A stretch of DNA of 64,000 nt from Gambelia wislizenii (taxonomy: Eukaryota; Chordata; Lepidosauria; Squamata; Crotaphytidae), in contig JAUMIR010000004.1 of the NCBI GenBank assembly GCA_030847615.1, forward strand, positions 276,357,501-276,421,500. Direction: 5' to 3'. Both the position numbers and the translations under genes were made by a program. Of the stretch, positions 44,790 through 56,031 are shown piece by piece. The notes beneath the pieces were generated by a model. The model saw nothing but the letters and a program-made list of their open reading frames with translations. It made no database searches and was not told where the DNA came from. Position 1 is the stretch's first letter. Each line of letters starts with the position of its first letter.

Positions 44790-45027
44790 TTGTTGCTGTG
44801 TGCCTTCAAGTCATTTCTGACTTATGATGACACTAAGGGGAATCTATCACAGGGTTTTCTTAGCAGAAATTGTTCAAAGGGATTGGTTTGCCTTTGCCTT
44901 CTTCTCAGGCTGAGAGAGTGTGACTTGCCCAAGGTCACCCAGTGGGTTTCCATGGCCAAGCAGGGATTGAAACCCTGGTCTCCAGAGTCATAGTCTAATG
45001 CTCAAACCACTATACCACATTGGCTCT
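44790..45027 (-). mobile_element. tRNA-derived SINE with BovB-like tail (Sauria-type), minus strand
   Basis: Reverse complement of the family at 42,641. The minus strand begins GAGAGCCAATGTGGTATAGT, with the B box GGTTTCAATCCC (44,962-44,973), GTGACCTTGGGCAAGTCAC and a tail ending GACTTGAAGGCACACAGCAA. Confidence 0.88.
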
Positions 45028-46118
45028 CTGCACAAGTCCCTATAGGAGAGGAAATTGATTCTTTTTTTGGCTAGAAAAAGGGCAGTCCAGGAGGTTTAGA
45101 GGGCTGCAAAAAATAGCCTAGGTAGCAGCATATGCCCAGAACAGGCACACCAGGAAGATTGTATCTGTGGAATACCAGCAGGAAGCCCCCTGTTTCTCTC
45201 TCTTTCTCTCTGAGGTGAGTGGTAAAGTTGAGGCATCTGGCACACAGGTAGTTAATAACTATGCTTGCAAGTATTCCAGAGAATTATACATTTTCCATTC
45301 AGTACGTGCGTGCGTGTGTGTGTAAGACATAATACACACACTTAAAAACACACAAGCATCTTTCTCTCTTATCTTCTGTCAACTTGTCTTAGTGACAATG
45401 TCAGTCTTCTTGAGATAGTTGACTACTTCATCAGGCAAAACTGCTTTCTTCAATTATGCAGCTGGAGTTCATGCCTACATACTAGATCCTATCATGTTGA
45501 TTAGGTTTGCTTTTATGTCTCTCCGCTGCCAATCCTCTCTGAGTAAAATAAAGGTCTCTAAAATCAGCATAATTTTTGACCGGGACATACTGTTGTTTTG
45601 ATTCCCTTGATTTTTGACCAGAACCTAAGCTGCTTTAATGAAGGATAATCAGTGTGTCAAGCCAAAATTTAAATCTGAATTTCACTGCAGTGAATTAAAA
45701 GAAGAGACTTCTAACCATAAAAGAAACCAAACATTTTAATATTTTTTATTACCATCTAAGACTAGGGCTGAAGTAATTACCACTCCAGGGTAATTTAATA
45801 CTCCTACATTAATTCTAACGTGTTTTAGAGTGGCATTCTGGGATCCTTGAAGATGTCTTCTTTTTAATAAAATACTACCCTGCCAAGAGGATTTTAAAGA
45901 GCAATCCAAGGTTTATCACACATAATGTAATAATGATAGATCAAAATTCTTAGGTGGAATAAAATGTGAGAACTGACTTGCCTGAATTTTTAGTGTGCAT
46001 TCTACTTTGTTCTCCAGCAGTAGTATATTTGATTTAGTTACTGCTTGTCTAATATATTTGATTTTCCCAGCGGCATCTAAAGATGTATTTGGAAATAAAT
46101 TCCAAGAGTATTTTGAGA
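45028..46118. other. Unassigned stretch
   Basis: A GT-rich run lies at 45,304-45,322. Otherwise AT-rich with no recognised element. Confidence 0.35.
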
Positions 46119-46678
46119 GCATAGTGTCTAGATCAACAGAATTAGTAGTGCCACTCTATTATGCTTTGGTCAGACCTCACCTGGAATACTGTGTCCAGTT
46201 CTGGGCACCACAATTCAGGAAGGATATTGAGAAGCTGGAACATGTCCAGAAGAGGGTGACCAGGAAGGTGAAAAGTCTGGAAGCCATGCCCTATGAGGAG
46301 TGGCTTAGGGAGCTGGGCATGTTTGGAGAAGAGAAACTTGAGAGGTAACATGATAGCCATGTTTAAATATTTGAAGGGATGGCATACTGAGGATGGAGCA
46401 TGCTTGTTTTCTGCTGCTCCAGAGACTAAGACACGGAGGAATGAGTTCAAACTATAGGAAAAGAGATTCCACCTAAACATTAGGAAGAACTTCCTGACAA
46501 TAAGAGCTGTTTGGAAGTGGAATACACTGCCTCGTAGTGTGGTGGCATCTCTTTCTTTGGAGGTGTTTAAACAGAGGCTGGATGGCCACCTGTCGGTAAT
46601 GATTTAATTGTGTATTGGCAGGGGGTTGGACTGGATGGCCCTTGTGGTCTCTTTCAACTCTATGATTCTATGGTTCTG
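46119..46678 (+). pseudogene. CR1 LINE ORF2 C-terminus and 3' end
   Basis: 5'-truncated CR1. The plus-strand frame 45,995-46,348 contains [20 protein letters not shown] (46,152-46,211), [19 protein letters not shown] and [13 protein letters not shown], matching the C-terminal region after CR1 reverse transcriptase. The 3' end runs through a final LEVFKQRLDGH block near 46,558-46,590 and ends in CTATGATTCTATGGTTCTG, the CR1 terminal repeat. Orientation is opposite to the copies at 27.8, 61.9 and 63.3 kb. Confidence 0.92.
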
Positions 46679-47640
46679 TAAAGCCACAAAGTACAGGACA
46701 AAGTGAAAATCCTGTTCTTCCCATTCTGAAAATGTGAATTCTGTTGTATTTTCATCATCTTTTTTTCAATTGGTAGGAAAAGGGAAGCACCAATGAGGTA
46801 CTCAAGTTGGATTTTTATTCAAGTTGATCCAATTGTCTGGGCAACAAATTCTTTGAAACAGGGCTGCCATCATGCTTGAGAGTCCTGACTTCTGCACAAT
46901 GCATGTACAGAGCAGTATAGACTATAGTCAAAAGTTGGAATAATTATTTTTTTCAACAAGAATTAACCAAGCTATATCATATGCCAGGGGAAACATAACA
47001 TCATCCATTGATGGCATGCAGCCCATGGGCCTCACTTTTATACCTCCTGAAGCCCCAAGTTTGTAAAATAATTTGTTAAATTTGGGGCAATTTTTGCCCC
47101 CAAGTCATGCAAAAAAATGCCCCAAGGTGTGAAAACATGCCCCCCCCAAAACCCACCCCAACCCCCCCAAAACAAAAAAAACCCAACCCCCCCAAAAACA
47201 CCCCACTCTAAAAACATCCCCAAACCCTGTATTACCCCCAAATACCTCAATTTTTGCTTTTCACTCCTCAAAATGGTGACAGGAAGTGACTCAGCATCAC
47301 TATTTTGAGAGGGACTGCTGAGGAAAATGGAGGTATTTGGATTTGTTTTGTGCATGCAAGTGTATGTTGCCCATTGGGGAGGGGCTGGGAGGAATTAGCC
47401 CCTCAAACCACCCATGGAGTTGCCCATCCCAGACATAGGCATCCCACATTATAAACCTATGCATGGACAGTTATCTACAGAAGGTTGGGTAAAAATGTTG
47501 GGCTTCAGTTACATGACAGTTTTTATTGCGGTAATTTACACTTTATTGCTGTTTCGCAGCTGTACTGTATCGTTCAGATGATATATTGCTTAATTGGTCT
47601 ATCGGTTTAGTTTTCAGCTGTTTTCCGCTTTGATATTCAC
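46679..47640. other. Unassigned stretch with a C/A-rich low-complexity tract
   Basis: The tract at 47,115-47,225 is rich in CCCC and AAAA runs, which explains the long Pro- or Gly-rich frames there. No gene. Confidence 0.4.
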
Positions 47641-47783
47641 ACACAGACTAAGACGGGGGCGGGGCCTCCCAAGCACATCCTCTGATTACCACAGGAATGC
47701 CTGAGACGAACATTCACACACACACAAGAGAGACTGGAAAAGGCTTGCTTAATTCTTCAGATCACAGCAGCTGGGCACAAGAT

Positions 47784-47999
47784 AGCAAGGAGGGAGGGAG
47801 AGAAGGAAAGACACACACACACACAAGGCTAGCACTCCAGTCTTTTTCGTGGCTAGGCACAAGACAGGGAGAAGGGAAGGGACGTGATCTCAGGAGGGGA
47901 GACAACGATCATTCACACACTGAAAGTAGCAAGGTGGGAGGGAGAGAAGGAAAGACACACACACACACAAGGCTAGCACTCACAGTCTTTTTCGTGGCT
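47784..47999. repeat. Direct repeat of about 70 bp, offset 144 bp
   Basis: The blocks starting AGCAAGGAGGGAGGGAGAGA at 47,784 and AGCAAGGTGGGAGGGAGAGA at 47,928 are nearly identical through (AC)n and GTCTTTTTCGTGGCT, ending at 47,854 and 47,999. The intervening sequence shares ACAAGACAGGGAGAAG-type parts, so a local segmental duplication is likely. Confidence 0.9.
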
Positions 48000-48394
48000 G
48001 GCAACAACATGGATCTTTCCTCCATCCCCTCCTTCTCCACACCCCTCCCTGGTGAGTTCAACCAATCATGGCAAAGCTCTGCTGTGAATGTATTGAAAGA
48101 TTGCTGGTAATTCACACAGCACGTAGTGTAATGGTTGTTCAGACTATCGAAAATGCGCTACTTTTCAAAAAAGTTGGGAAAAGTCCCGAAATCCTTTCTT
48201 GCATTACTAATGGGTTTTTGTGCCCCCCTCCTTCTGAAAGAGGCGACTTTGTGGTGCAATGCATGTAAACAATTAGGAATCTTGGCAAATTCTTCACTTT
48301 TTTTTTTCACCTTGTAACCAAGCCCTTAGGTTTATGAGGATAGCCAGCCATTACAATCCTGATCTTCCCCTTGGACTCATTGAACTTTATCATA
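48000..48394. other. Unassigned stretch
   Basis: No gene or named repeat recognised. Confidence 0.35.
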
Positions 48395-48950
48395 CCACCC
48401 TCCCAAAACTTTCTTTAGCTAGCATAATTTGTGCCATTTTTATGCTGGCAAAAGAACTTCCCATAACATATTTACATGTCATCCTGGCAAAAGGCAGCCT
48501 CTGCTATGAACGAGAAGCGAATGGAGCTCCGTTCACTTCCTCATCTGAAATGTTGCAGATTCTTGTGAGAATACCTAGTGCAGGAAATTAAAAAACCCCA
48601 CCAAAGATAACACTCAAAAAGTTACAAAAAGCACACACACACACTTAAAAACTTAAAAGTAAACCAGGGAGGGTCATAAAAAGAGTGTCACCTACATGGA
48701 TGTTACGATCTCACCTGGAAGTGTTTTGGCCATTCACATTAATAGCATGAAAAAAAGATGTAAGGTTTGAAACGCCGGCAGTGCTGGCAAAAAATTGCCA
48801 CAGCTGATCTATTGACAGTTTGGGCTGTCAATAAAATAGAATGGCTTATGTACATAAACACTAAAGGGCAACGTCATCTGATATGTGCACCCTTTCATGT
48901 TTATGTGGTGCTGTTATGATGCTGTATTTCATGTGTTTGATAAATTCTAT
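48395..48950. mobile_element. Divergent MITE copy (33,318 family)
   Basis: Shared blocks in order: TATGCTGGCAAAAGAACTT, AATGGAGCTCCGTTCACTTCC, AAACCAGGGAGGGTCATAAA, GGCAGTGCTGGCAAAAAATT, CTATTGACAGTTTGGGCTG, and GGGCAACGTCATCTGATATG. The right end is near TGTTTGATAAATTC (48,935-48,950). No TSD can be fixed because the left end is decayed. Confidence 0.75.
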
Positions 48951-49189
48951 TGTTATTCTTGTAATTTTTGTCACTGAATATGGCAGAGGCGGGATATTCA
49001 ACTTTGCATTAGATTCACATTCTGTCCCTACCCTAGCCCTAGTGTACACATACTCTGCCGTGCAATGCTTTATCCACCTGGAGCCATTGGTACTTCCCTG
49101 TTTATTTGAATATAGCCCCCAAGGAATCCCTATAAAAACAGATAGGCAGAGTTCTGAGTTCTGTACTTCTCTATCCCTCACCCATATCT

Positions 49190-49370
49190 AGGGCTGCCAG
49201 ATCTGGGCACTATGGAGTTTTAGGATATGTAGTTCTGTGAGATATTTAGCCTTTTCTGTCAGAGAACTCTGGTGCTACAACAAACTACAAATCCTGGAAT
49301 TCCATTGCATTGAGTCATGGCAATTAAAGCAGTGACAAACTGGATTATTTCTGCAGTGCAGATGCAGCAT
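49190..49370. mobile_element. Foldback element, copy 3 (13,065 family)
   Basis: Right part well preserved: CTCTGGTGCTACAACAAACT, TGGCAATTAAAGCAGTGACA, and GGATTATTTCTGCAGTGCAG. The left arm (TGGAGTTTTAGGATATGTAG) is only partial. Confidence 0.7.
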
Positions 49371-50035
49371 GCGTTTCTTTTGCAAATGAATTGAACATTT
49401 GTAAATTTCTCCTCCAAGTATAGCACAAAAGTTTCTAATGCGATCGTTTGTGTGTTATATTGGGATTTGAAAAATCCAGATTCAAGTCCCCACTGAGCTA
49501 TAAAACTCACAGAATGATTTTAAGCCAATTACTCTCTTTTAACCTGATGCACCTCACAGGGTTGTTGAAATATAAATTGAAGAAGAGGAGAGTTATGTAG
49601 ACCATCCTAAACTCGTTAGAGGTAAGGCAACATATAAACATAAATAATTTAAAAAGGACTAAGCTATGATTTCTGTAATTGGATAATGGATCTAGTAATT
49701 TAGTCGTGACCATTTTTATGGCCTTTTTCATAATGAACTTACCAGCATACTTGGAGCAAAGTCAGTTCCTATGCTGCATTCCATATGAGACAATGTATTT
49801 CTTATGCAGCTATATACAGTCTGAAGCAATCTTAAACTACTGGAATGTAGGGGGCTCAAGAGGGACAGGAAAACTGAATCTACAGAATTCACAGGGCTCC
49901 ATGCTTAGCAGAGGACTGGATTCAGTCATTTTCTTTGTATGTTTCCAATGTATAGGACACACACACACTTCTATTCCTTCTTTCTCTTGCTGAGGGACCT
50001 TGCTAAGGGAAATAATGAGATCTTTTAAAAAATAG
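49371..50035. other. Unassigned stretch
   Basis: AT-rich, no feature recognised. Confidence 0.35.
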
Positions 50036-50213
50036 CAGTAGCACTTCTGTTTCTATACTGTTTATCAATGCTAAGCACTCCTTAAGCGGTTTACAATGTG
50101 TTAGCTAATTGCCCCCAATAAGCTGGGTACTAATTTTACTGACCTATGGAAAGATGGAAGGCTGAGTCAACTTTGGAGCCCTGTGGGATCAAACTTGCAA
50201 TGTTATAACTTAT
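50036..50213 (-). mobile_element. tRNA-derived SINE (type 1) 3' part, minus strand
   Basis: Same family as 8,976-9,197: GCGGTTTACAATGTGTTAGC, AAGCTGGGTACTAATTTTAC, and GGCTGAGTCAACTTTGGAGC. It fades before the tRNA head. Confidence 0.78.
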
Positions 50214-50645
50214 ACTATCTCATTGGAACTGTTTACTTGTAAGAAACATTTTCAAATACTTAATGACTGGTTATGACTGCATACTATGAGAGCTGCTTAT
50301 GTCATGGATCCTACATTGTACCAGTAATGATTAAATAATAGAATACCATAAACCACTGGAGTTTATATGATTACTCACATGTCCCATCCATCTCTAGTGC
50401 TTCTCTTAATCAAACATTGCCAGTGAAACAGATGTGGAGAAACTGCACCTACATCACATCTGTATTATACAAGGCTTGGAAAGATTTACTTTCTTCACTT
50501 CCAAATCCTATCGTTCTACCCCATGTGCTCTTTACAGAACTCACTGTGCGAGTTGTTGCACTTTTTGCATTTGGTACCTTTTTTGCACAAATTTTGTGAA
50601 GGGTTATCCCCTCCCCCCCAAATGCAATCTTTTCCACACAATTTA
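50214..50645. other. Unassigned stretch
   Basis: Nothing recognised. Confidence 0.35.
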
Positions 50646-50685
50646 ACAGAGGTGGCTTAAATTTAACAGAGGTGGCTTAAATTAA
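50646..50685. repeat. 20-bp tandem duplication
   Basis: AACAGAGGTGGCTTAAATTT is followed directly by AACAGAGGTGGCTTAAATTA, at the 3' boundary of the LINE copy 4 remnant. Confidence 0.85.
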
Positions 50686-52160
50686 ACAAGCTACCATCAG
50701 TACAGTAACGGATATAGATGCCATCTTCTTCTTCAAGCTCTGCCGTAGACCTTTGGAGCATCATACTGAAGAAGATTGTAAATAAAGTTTCCAAACTTCA
50801 GGTGGGATTCCATCAATCCCAGCTGCCTTGCCGTTTTTCGGCCTTAAGGGTCTCTTCCAAAGTGGGAGCTATGTCCAATTCATTTTTCATGGGTTTTTGT
50901 ATCATATGTTGGATAGCTGAGCCTTAGACTACTCAGTTGGCACTAAAGAGACTTTGAAAATGTTCAGTCCATCGATTCAGGATGGGGGCTTTATCAGTAA
51001 TTAATGTTTGACCATCTGTACTGTATAAGGAGCTTTGGAACTGATAAGTAGGTCCAAACACTGCTTTAAGAGCTCCATAAAATCGTCTAAGATCACCCAG
51101 ATCTGCACAGGAATGTGTCTTTTCTGCTATATTGATCCACCACTTGTTCTGCATGTCTCGGAGTTTTTGTTGAAGTTTACTACATGTGAGGCGGAAAGCT
51201 GCTTTTTTTACATGGCAAGTTGGCTGGGCGAAGTATGCCTGGTGAGCAGTTCTCTTCTTTGCCAACAAAGAATCTCTTGGTTGTTTTCATCAAACCAGTC
51301 TTGATTTTTCTTGTGGGAGAACCTGAGGGCTTCTTCCGTAGACTGGAGGATATTATTTTTGATATGTTGCCAAAGCACTGTAGGAGAAGGATCTGTGGGG
51401 TGGTCTTCAAGTTATGTTTGCAGATTTGCCTGGAAGTTGTCCCTCATGGTAGCTTGTTGAAGATTGTTGACTTGGAGTCTCTTCTTTAAGATGCCACCCC
51501 TCTTAGGTTTGAACTTAAGATGAAGATTTAGTTTACACCTTACGAAGAGATGATCTGTTTGGCATTCTACACTGGGCATCACTCGAGTATGACGGATATC
51601 ACAAATGTTTTTCTGGCAGACTAGAACATAGTCAATGAGGTGCCAATGTTTGGATCGGGGATGCATCCAGGTTGTCTTCAAGCTATCTTTCTGCTGAAAG
51701 ATAGTGTTTGTAATAGTCAACTGTTGTTCACCACAGAACTCTAGCAAGAGGCGTCCATTATCATTGCAATTTCCAACACCATGCTTGCCTAAGACACCTT
51801 TCCAGGCTTCAGAGGTTTTTTTTTTCCTACTCTGGCATTGAAGTCACCAAGGATAATAATTTTATTTTCTATAGGGACTTTTTGTATGAGTTGGCATAGG
51901 TCTGTGTAGAATTTGTCTTTCTCAACAGGGTCGGCTTGCATAGTTGGGGCATATGTACTGAAGAGAACAACATGTGGGAGGCATAAGGAAATAATGCGAT
52001 CAGAGTGTCCTGTTGGCAAGGTTTCGAGTTTGGAGGCAATGGCGTTTTTAGTCATAAAGCCTACTCCTGAAAGTTGTTTTTCGGTTTTGGGTTTGCCAGA
52101 CCAGTAAAGTGTGTAGCCGGCGTCTTATTCTTTAAGGCAGGCTTCCTCATGGAGACGAAC
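50680..52160 (-). pseudogene. LINE ORF2 copy 4: endonuclease and broken RT
   Basis: The endonuclease frames on the minus strand are: 51,789-52,055, beginning MTKNAIASKLETLPTG and including STYAPTMQADP and ILGDFNARVG; then, after a frameshift at a T-rich run (about 51,818-51,828), 51,412-51,747 with MLEFCGEQQLTITN, HWHLIDYVLVCQKNIC and VMPSVECQTDHLFVRC. Then 50,933-51,268 encodes the basic linker and RWTEHFQSLFSAN. The RT core with the catalytic Asp residues is largely deleted. Inactive. Confidence 0.85.
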
Positions 52161-52814
52161 TTCAGTAAGAGCAGCAATGTCAATATTAAGTCATGATAGT
52201 TCATGGGCTATTAGGGCAGAACGACTCTCAGGCCGTCCACTATCTGCAGAGTCTCGCATGGTTCTGATGTTCCAGCATGCAAGCGTCAGTTTATTTACAC
52301 CTTTGGAGGCTGGTGTGTGCCTTTATTTCTTTGCCTTGGTTTGACCGCATCAGAAGGTGCCTCTTGGCCATGTCTAGCCAACCAGGTAGATAGGGCTGAG
52401 CTTTTGTTAGGCCACCTTTTCTAGGCCCCTCTCCATATGGAGCAAGCAGTGCTCTCCTTAAAAAAGGCTGCTTGGCCGTTCAGGATGCTGCCAAACAAGA
52501 CTGTCATCTCCTGGGTCAGCCTCAAGCAACCAAAGTCTTGACCTGCCTGCATGCAGGGTTGGGTCTGCGCTTTCCAGTGCATCTTTACACCTGCTGTTTC
52601 ATCCCTCATCTATTGCTACAGGGCTTTTTCGGAACTGGATTTGTCCTTCGAACTTGTGCAATGGATTTTTCTGTTGGAGCGCAGTGTGCACAGAACTGGC
52701 CTCACATTTAAACCAAAGGTTCATCTGTTGTGGCCTTGCAAGCATGGATGGTGTCAGTGTCACTAGTGTGCCACTAAATTGTGTAGTTTGACTTAGGTGG
52801 CCATTCCAGTCCTG

Positions 52815-53510
52815 GCTTGGTTTTGGATGATACAAGTTATCTAGACCCATTTCAAACTGTCTTCAGAGCAGGATATGGAGTTGAGAACACTATGGTTGCC
52901 TTAGTAGATGATCTTCACCTAAGCACTGACAGGGAGAGTGTGGCCCTTCTGGTGCTTTTGGACCTCTCAGTGGCATTCAATACCATCAACCACGGTATCC
53001 TCCTGGAATGCCTGGGGATTTGGGAAATGGAGGGACTGTCCTTCATTGGTTCTAGACCTATCTCTCAAGCAGGTTCCAGATGGTGGTGCTTGGGGACAGC
53101 AGCTTCTCAAAAAAGGACCTGTTATATGGCATACCACAAGGTGCCATTCTGTTCCCAATGTTATTCAATATCTACATGAAACCTCTGGGAGAGACCATCC
53201 AGAGGCATAGGGCAGGGTGGTATTAGTATGCTGATGACACCCAAAAATGTTTCTCCATGCCTTCAAAAACAGCCTCAGCTAAGGATAGAATGTGTCCTCT
53301 GAATGAACGCCTGAAGGGGCAATGGGCTGGACAAGGAAAAACAAACTGAAGCTGAATCCCAGACAAGACAGAGGTGCTTACCATCAAGGGTCCTAACCTG
53401 GGTTTGGAGGTGTGTCAACCAGTTCTGCATGGGGTAACACTCCCCCTGAAAGACTGTGGGCCCATTGACATGAGGGGGAAAATGGAGTATCTCGTAGTAT
53501 TGGCATCTCA
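52815..53510 (+). pseudogene. L2-type LINE reverse transcriptase fragment
   Basis: The plus-strand frame 52,817-53,179 reads LDDTSYLDPFQTVFRAGYG, then ENTMVALVDDLHL, and VALLVLLDLSVAFNTINHGI, matching L2 RT blocks up to the first catalytic Asp region (D changed to N in A-F-D-T). A frameshift follows. Near 53,150-53,215 another frame resumes with the NIYMKPL block, and YADDT can be read near 53,225-53,240 (TATGCTGATGACACC), which is the catalytic A-D-D. Broken by frame changes. Confidence 0.85.
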
Positions 53511-53862
53511 CAGCAGCAGTGACATGTCTTAAACATTTTTTCTTGCCTCAGCCCCCATAAGCCTTGCATTCCAGATGGCAGTCATGAGTGATTTACTTGC
53601 GTTATTTAGTTGCTATATAGGTTTTTTAAAAGGTCATCCAAGGTGTGCTGGAGCGATAGAGCAAATTTTCAATTTTAGAAGAGAGTAAAACAAAAAATAA
53701 CTATCCTATTTTATTGCCTTAGCAAGTGATTGCTAAGGTGAACATCCAACATGGTGGCAGCATACACTAGCCCTGCTAGCAAGCCCTGCCCCTGCTCTCT
53801 CCTGGCTAATCAGCTTTGTGCTTGCCTTTGAATTTCCTGTCGCTTGATAGTCCAAATGAACA
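53511..53862 (-). mobile_element. DNA-transposon remnant nested in L2 (56,032 family)
   Basis: Reverse complement matches the interior of 56,032-56,627 and 25,730-26,215: CAGCAGCAGTGACATGTC, CCCCCATAAGCCTTGCATTC, AGTCATGAGTGATTTACTTG, TTGCCTTAGCAAGTGATTGCTAAGG, and CCAACATGGTGGCAGC. No complete terminal repeats are visible. Confidence 0.75.
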
Positions 53863-54103
53863 GGAATAACAATAACAATAGCATTGATATTTATAGCCTG
53901 CTTATCTGTGCTGAAGCATTCCCTAAGCGGTTTACAATGTTGTTGCTGTTTTTTCGCTAATTGGCCCCAACAAGCCGGGTACTCATTTTACTGACCTATG
54001 GAAGGATGGAAGGCTGAGTCCACCTTGGAGTCCTCTGGGATCAAACTCATAACCTTGTGGCTTGCAGTACTGACATTTAACCACTGTACCACCATGGCTC
54101 CCT
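53863..54103 (-). mobile_element. tRNA-derived SINE (type 1), nested in L2
   Basis: Minus strand starts GGGAGCCATGGTGGTACAGT with the A box in GTGGTACAGTGGTTAAATG and a B-box-like GAGTTTGATCCC. The tail has GGAATGCTTCAGCAC and ends in GTTATTGTTATTCC. It interrupts the L2 copy just before its final codons. Confidence 0.87.
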
Positions 54104-54345
54104 AAAGACCAGTCTCTTCCGGCAAGCCTATCCAAATGATTTTGAACTGTGAATTGTACACTGTGCACTGATTGTTTTAAAATGTTTTAGTCTCAACTTG
54201 TTTTTTAAATTGATAAGTTTTATCTAATATGTGTTTTGAGTTAATATTATGTTTATGTGTTGATGTGTTGTTCCACGCCTCGATCCACAGGGAGAGGTGG
54301 GTAAGAAATGATGATGATGATGATGATGATGATGATATAAATTGT
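54104..54345 (+). mobile_element. L2 LINE 3' end
   Basis: The end of the ORF reads LKTSLFRQAYPNDFEL and then stops at about 54,150, like the L2 C-terminus. The 3' UTR continues with TTCCACGCCTCGATCCACAG and ends in (GAT)n at 54,309-54,336. It is the continuation of the 52,815-53,510 copy after two insertions. Confidence 0.82.
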
Positions 54346-56028
54346 AGCCTAATGCAGCAGAAATCACTATTCTGGGGAAGCCTGAGCTGGATTGTGGGTA
54401 GATGGTTCTGCCCTATGTTGGTGTATTGAATTGGTTCATCTTTTGACCAGTCCTGGTGTTATGTTGAACATCATGAGAATACTTAGGACTATATGAGTGT
54501 CACAGCAAAAGGATGTTTTTAAATTTCACACTGCTGGTTTACTTTTCAACCTGTTACCATCTCCCTAATTTCTCTGTAGGGTCCTGTTTTCCCAGTATTC
54601 CAAATGAGTCTTTGACAATTGTGTTTCTTTCCACTATTTTTAAAGAGTGAAGCTTCCTACTCCCAATTATAGGCAGTGGTATCAAAAATCATGTAGGAAT
54701 ATAAATAGTATGAATGATGCATAGCATCATTTGTCATAATCTAGGGATGTACATTTGCTTGTAAGATGAATGGGCACGAAAGTACTGGCAGGCTCCTGCA
54801 AACAGCTGCCGTTGAACTGGGCTACATTGTGTAAATAGAGACTTTGCCGAAAGCCTGAAAATGAGTACAGCTGCATAGTTCCAGAGGAAAATGCTGCATT
54901 GCAGTTCTCTGCCTGCTTTGTAGCAAAACTCTACTGGCATCAACCATACAGAGGAGTGGCTTCAACCAAGCAAGTGTTTTCAGCCTCATTATGCAGCTCT
55001 ACTGTCTGTACGATCATCACCCTTTAAAAGGGGGAAAATATCTCTGTCTTCCTTTTGGGAAAGAAAGAAAAGAAGTCAGATGGCTCATGTGTTGAGTTCC
55101 CTTAGTGCTATTGTTCTGAGAGCTCCCAATGTGCAATATTTCCTCTTTATACAGATGGAATACTTTCTGACATCTGTGTTGCTTAATTTGAAGAATTTCT
55201 TCTCCCTGGTGTTCAGGCTGAAAATTCTCAGCTGAGGCTTTATGTCAAGTTTGGGGAAAGCATATATATCCATACACTGTGGAATGGTTTGCTTGAAGAG
55301 CAATACCCATCAGTGGCTGTTGAGATTTGGCTTGACTGAGAAGATTCTGAAAAGACAGGGATGAGAAGTTCAGGTGTTTTGCCAGATAATCCTAAGAATT
55401 GGTCACCCTTCTCTTGAACAACAATGGAGCAGTTTGTTGATCATTTTAGGAATTCGGAAGTATAAAATAACAAGTGGAAGCTGCAGCAGAAAGTTGCAGC
55501 AGGGAGGATTCTGGCTCAATATTCCAGCCAGCCAGATCGCCACACCTTCTTTCAGGACAGACTATTTTATTCAAACCTCCTACTTTCATATACATTATCA
55601 CATTATCACAATAGAGTCCATAATAAAAGATAATGACAATAAGAATGGGTTTCACATCATTACATTCTTTTTCTTTCTCTTTTCTATGGTTTGGACTAAT
55701 TATTGAGTGGGGGGAGTCAATGAGTGAGGGTTATTGTTGCTCTCATTTGATGTAATGTTTTAAAACTCAATTAATAAAGCTTTTAAAAGGATAGACAAAG
55801 ATATACTGCATCACTCTGCTTTTTTTAAAATTCCCTTTGGAAACACAACCTTCCCTGTCCAATGAATATCCTCAGTCTTTACTTGCTTGTTAATTTTTAG
55901 TGTTTGGCCTACTTAGGTTTTCTTCCTACTTTGGAAAAACTTGAGGCACTCCTGAGGATACATCCTTCTTGTTTCTTGGTAGCCCTGCCTTGGTTATATA
56001 TAAGGACTGACATTTGGAGAATGAATTC
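54346..56028. other. Unassigned region
   Basis: No gene or recognised repeat. The longest frame (55,374-55,706 plus) is AT-driven and unconvincing. A composition typical of intergenic DNA. Confidence 0.4.
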
Positions 56029-56031
56029 CTT

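Larger units (their letters stand above)
50646..52775 (-). mobile_element. APE-type LINE, copy 4: 5' leader and endonuclease kept, internal deletion, minus strand
   Basis: Minus-strand copy collinear with 39,605-42,230 of copy 2, but missing about 553 bp. The join at about 50,789 connects what are positions 41,570 and 42,121 in copy 2, with a 3-bp match (AAC). It begins in the leader (near 52,775) and stops inside the RT at 50,646. The flanking sequence on the 5' side is L2 at 52,815. Confidence 0.87.

Noticed and set aside
47038..47355. Gly/Trp- or Pro-rich frames as a protein
   Set aside because: Product of C/A-rich low-complexity DNA with no independent evidence.
47784..47999. CRISPR-like array
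   Set aside because: Only two near-identical blocks, no regular repeat-spacer pattern, and the genome is vertebrate-like.
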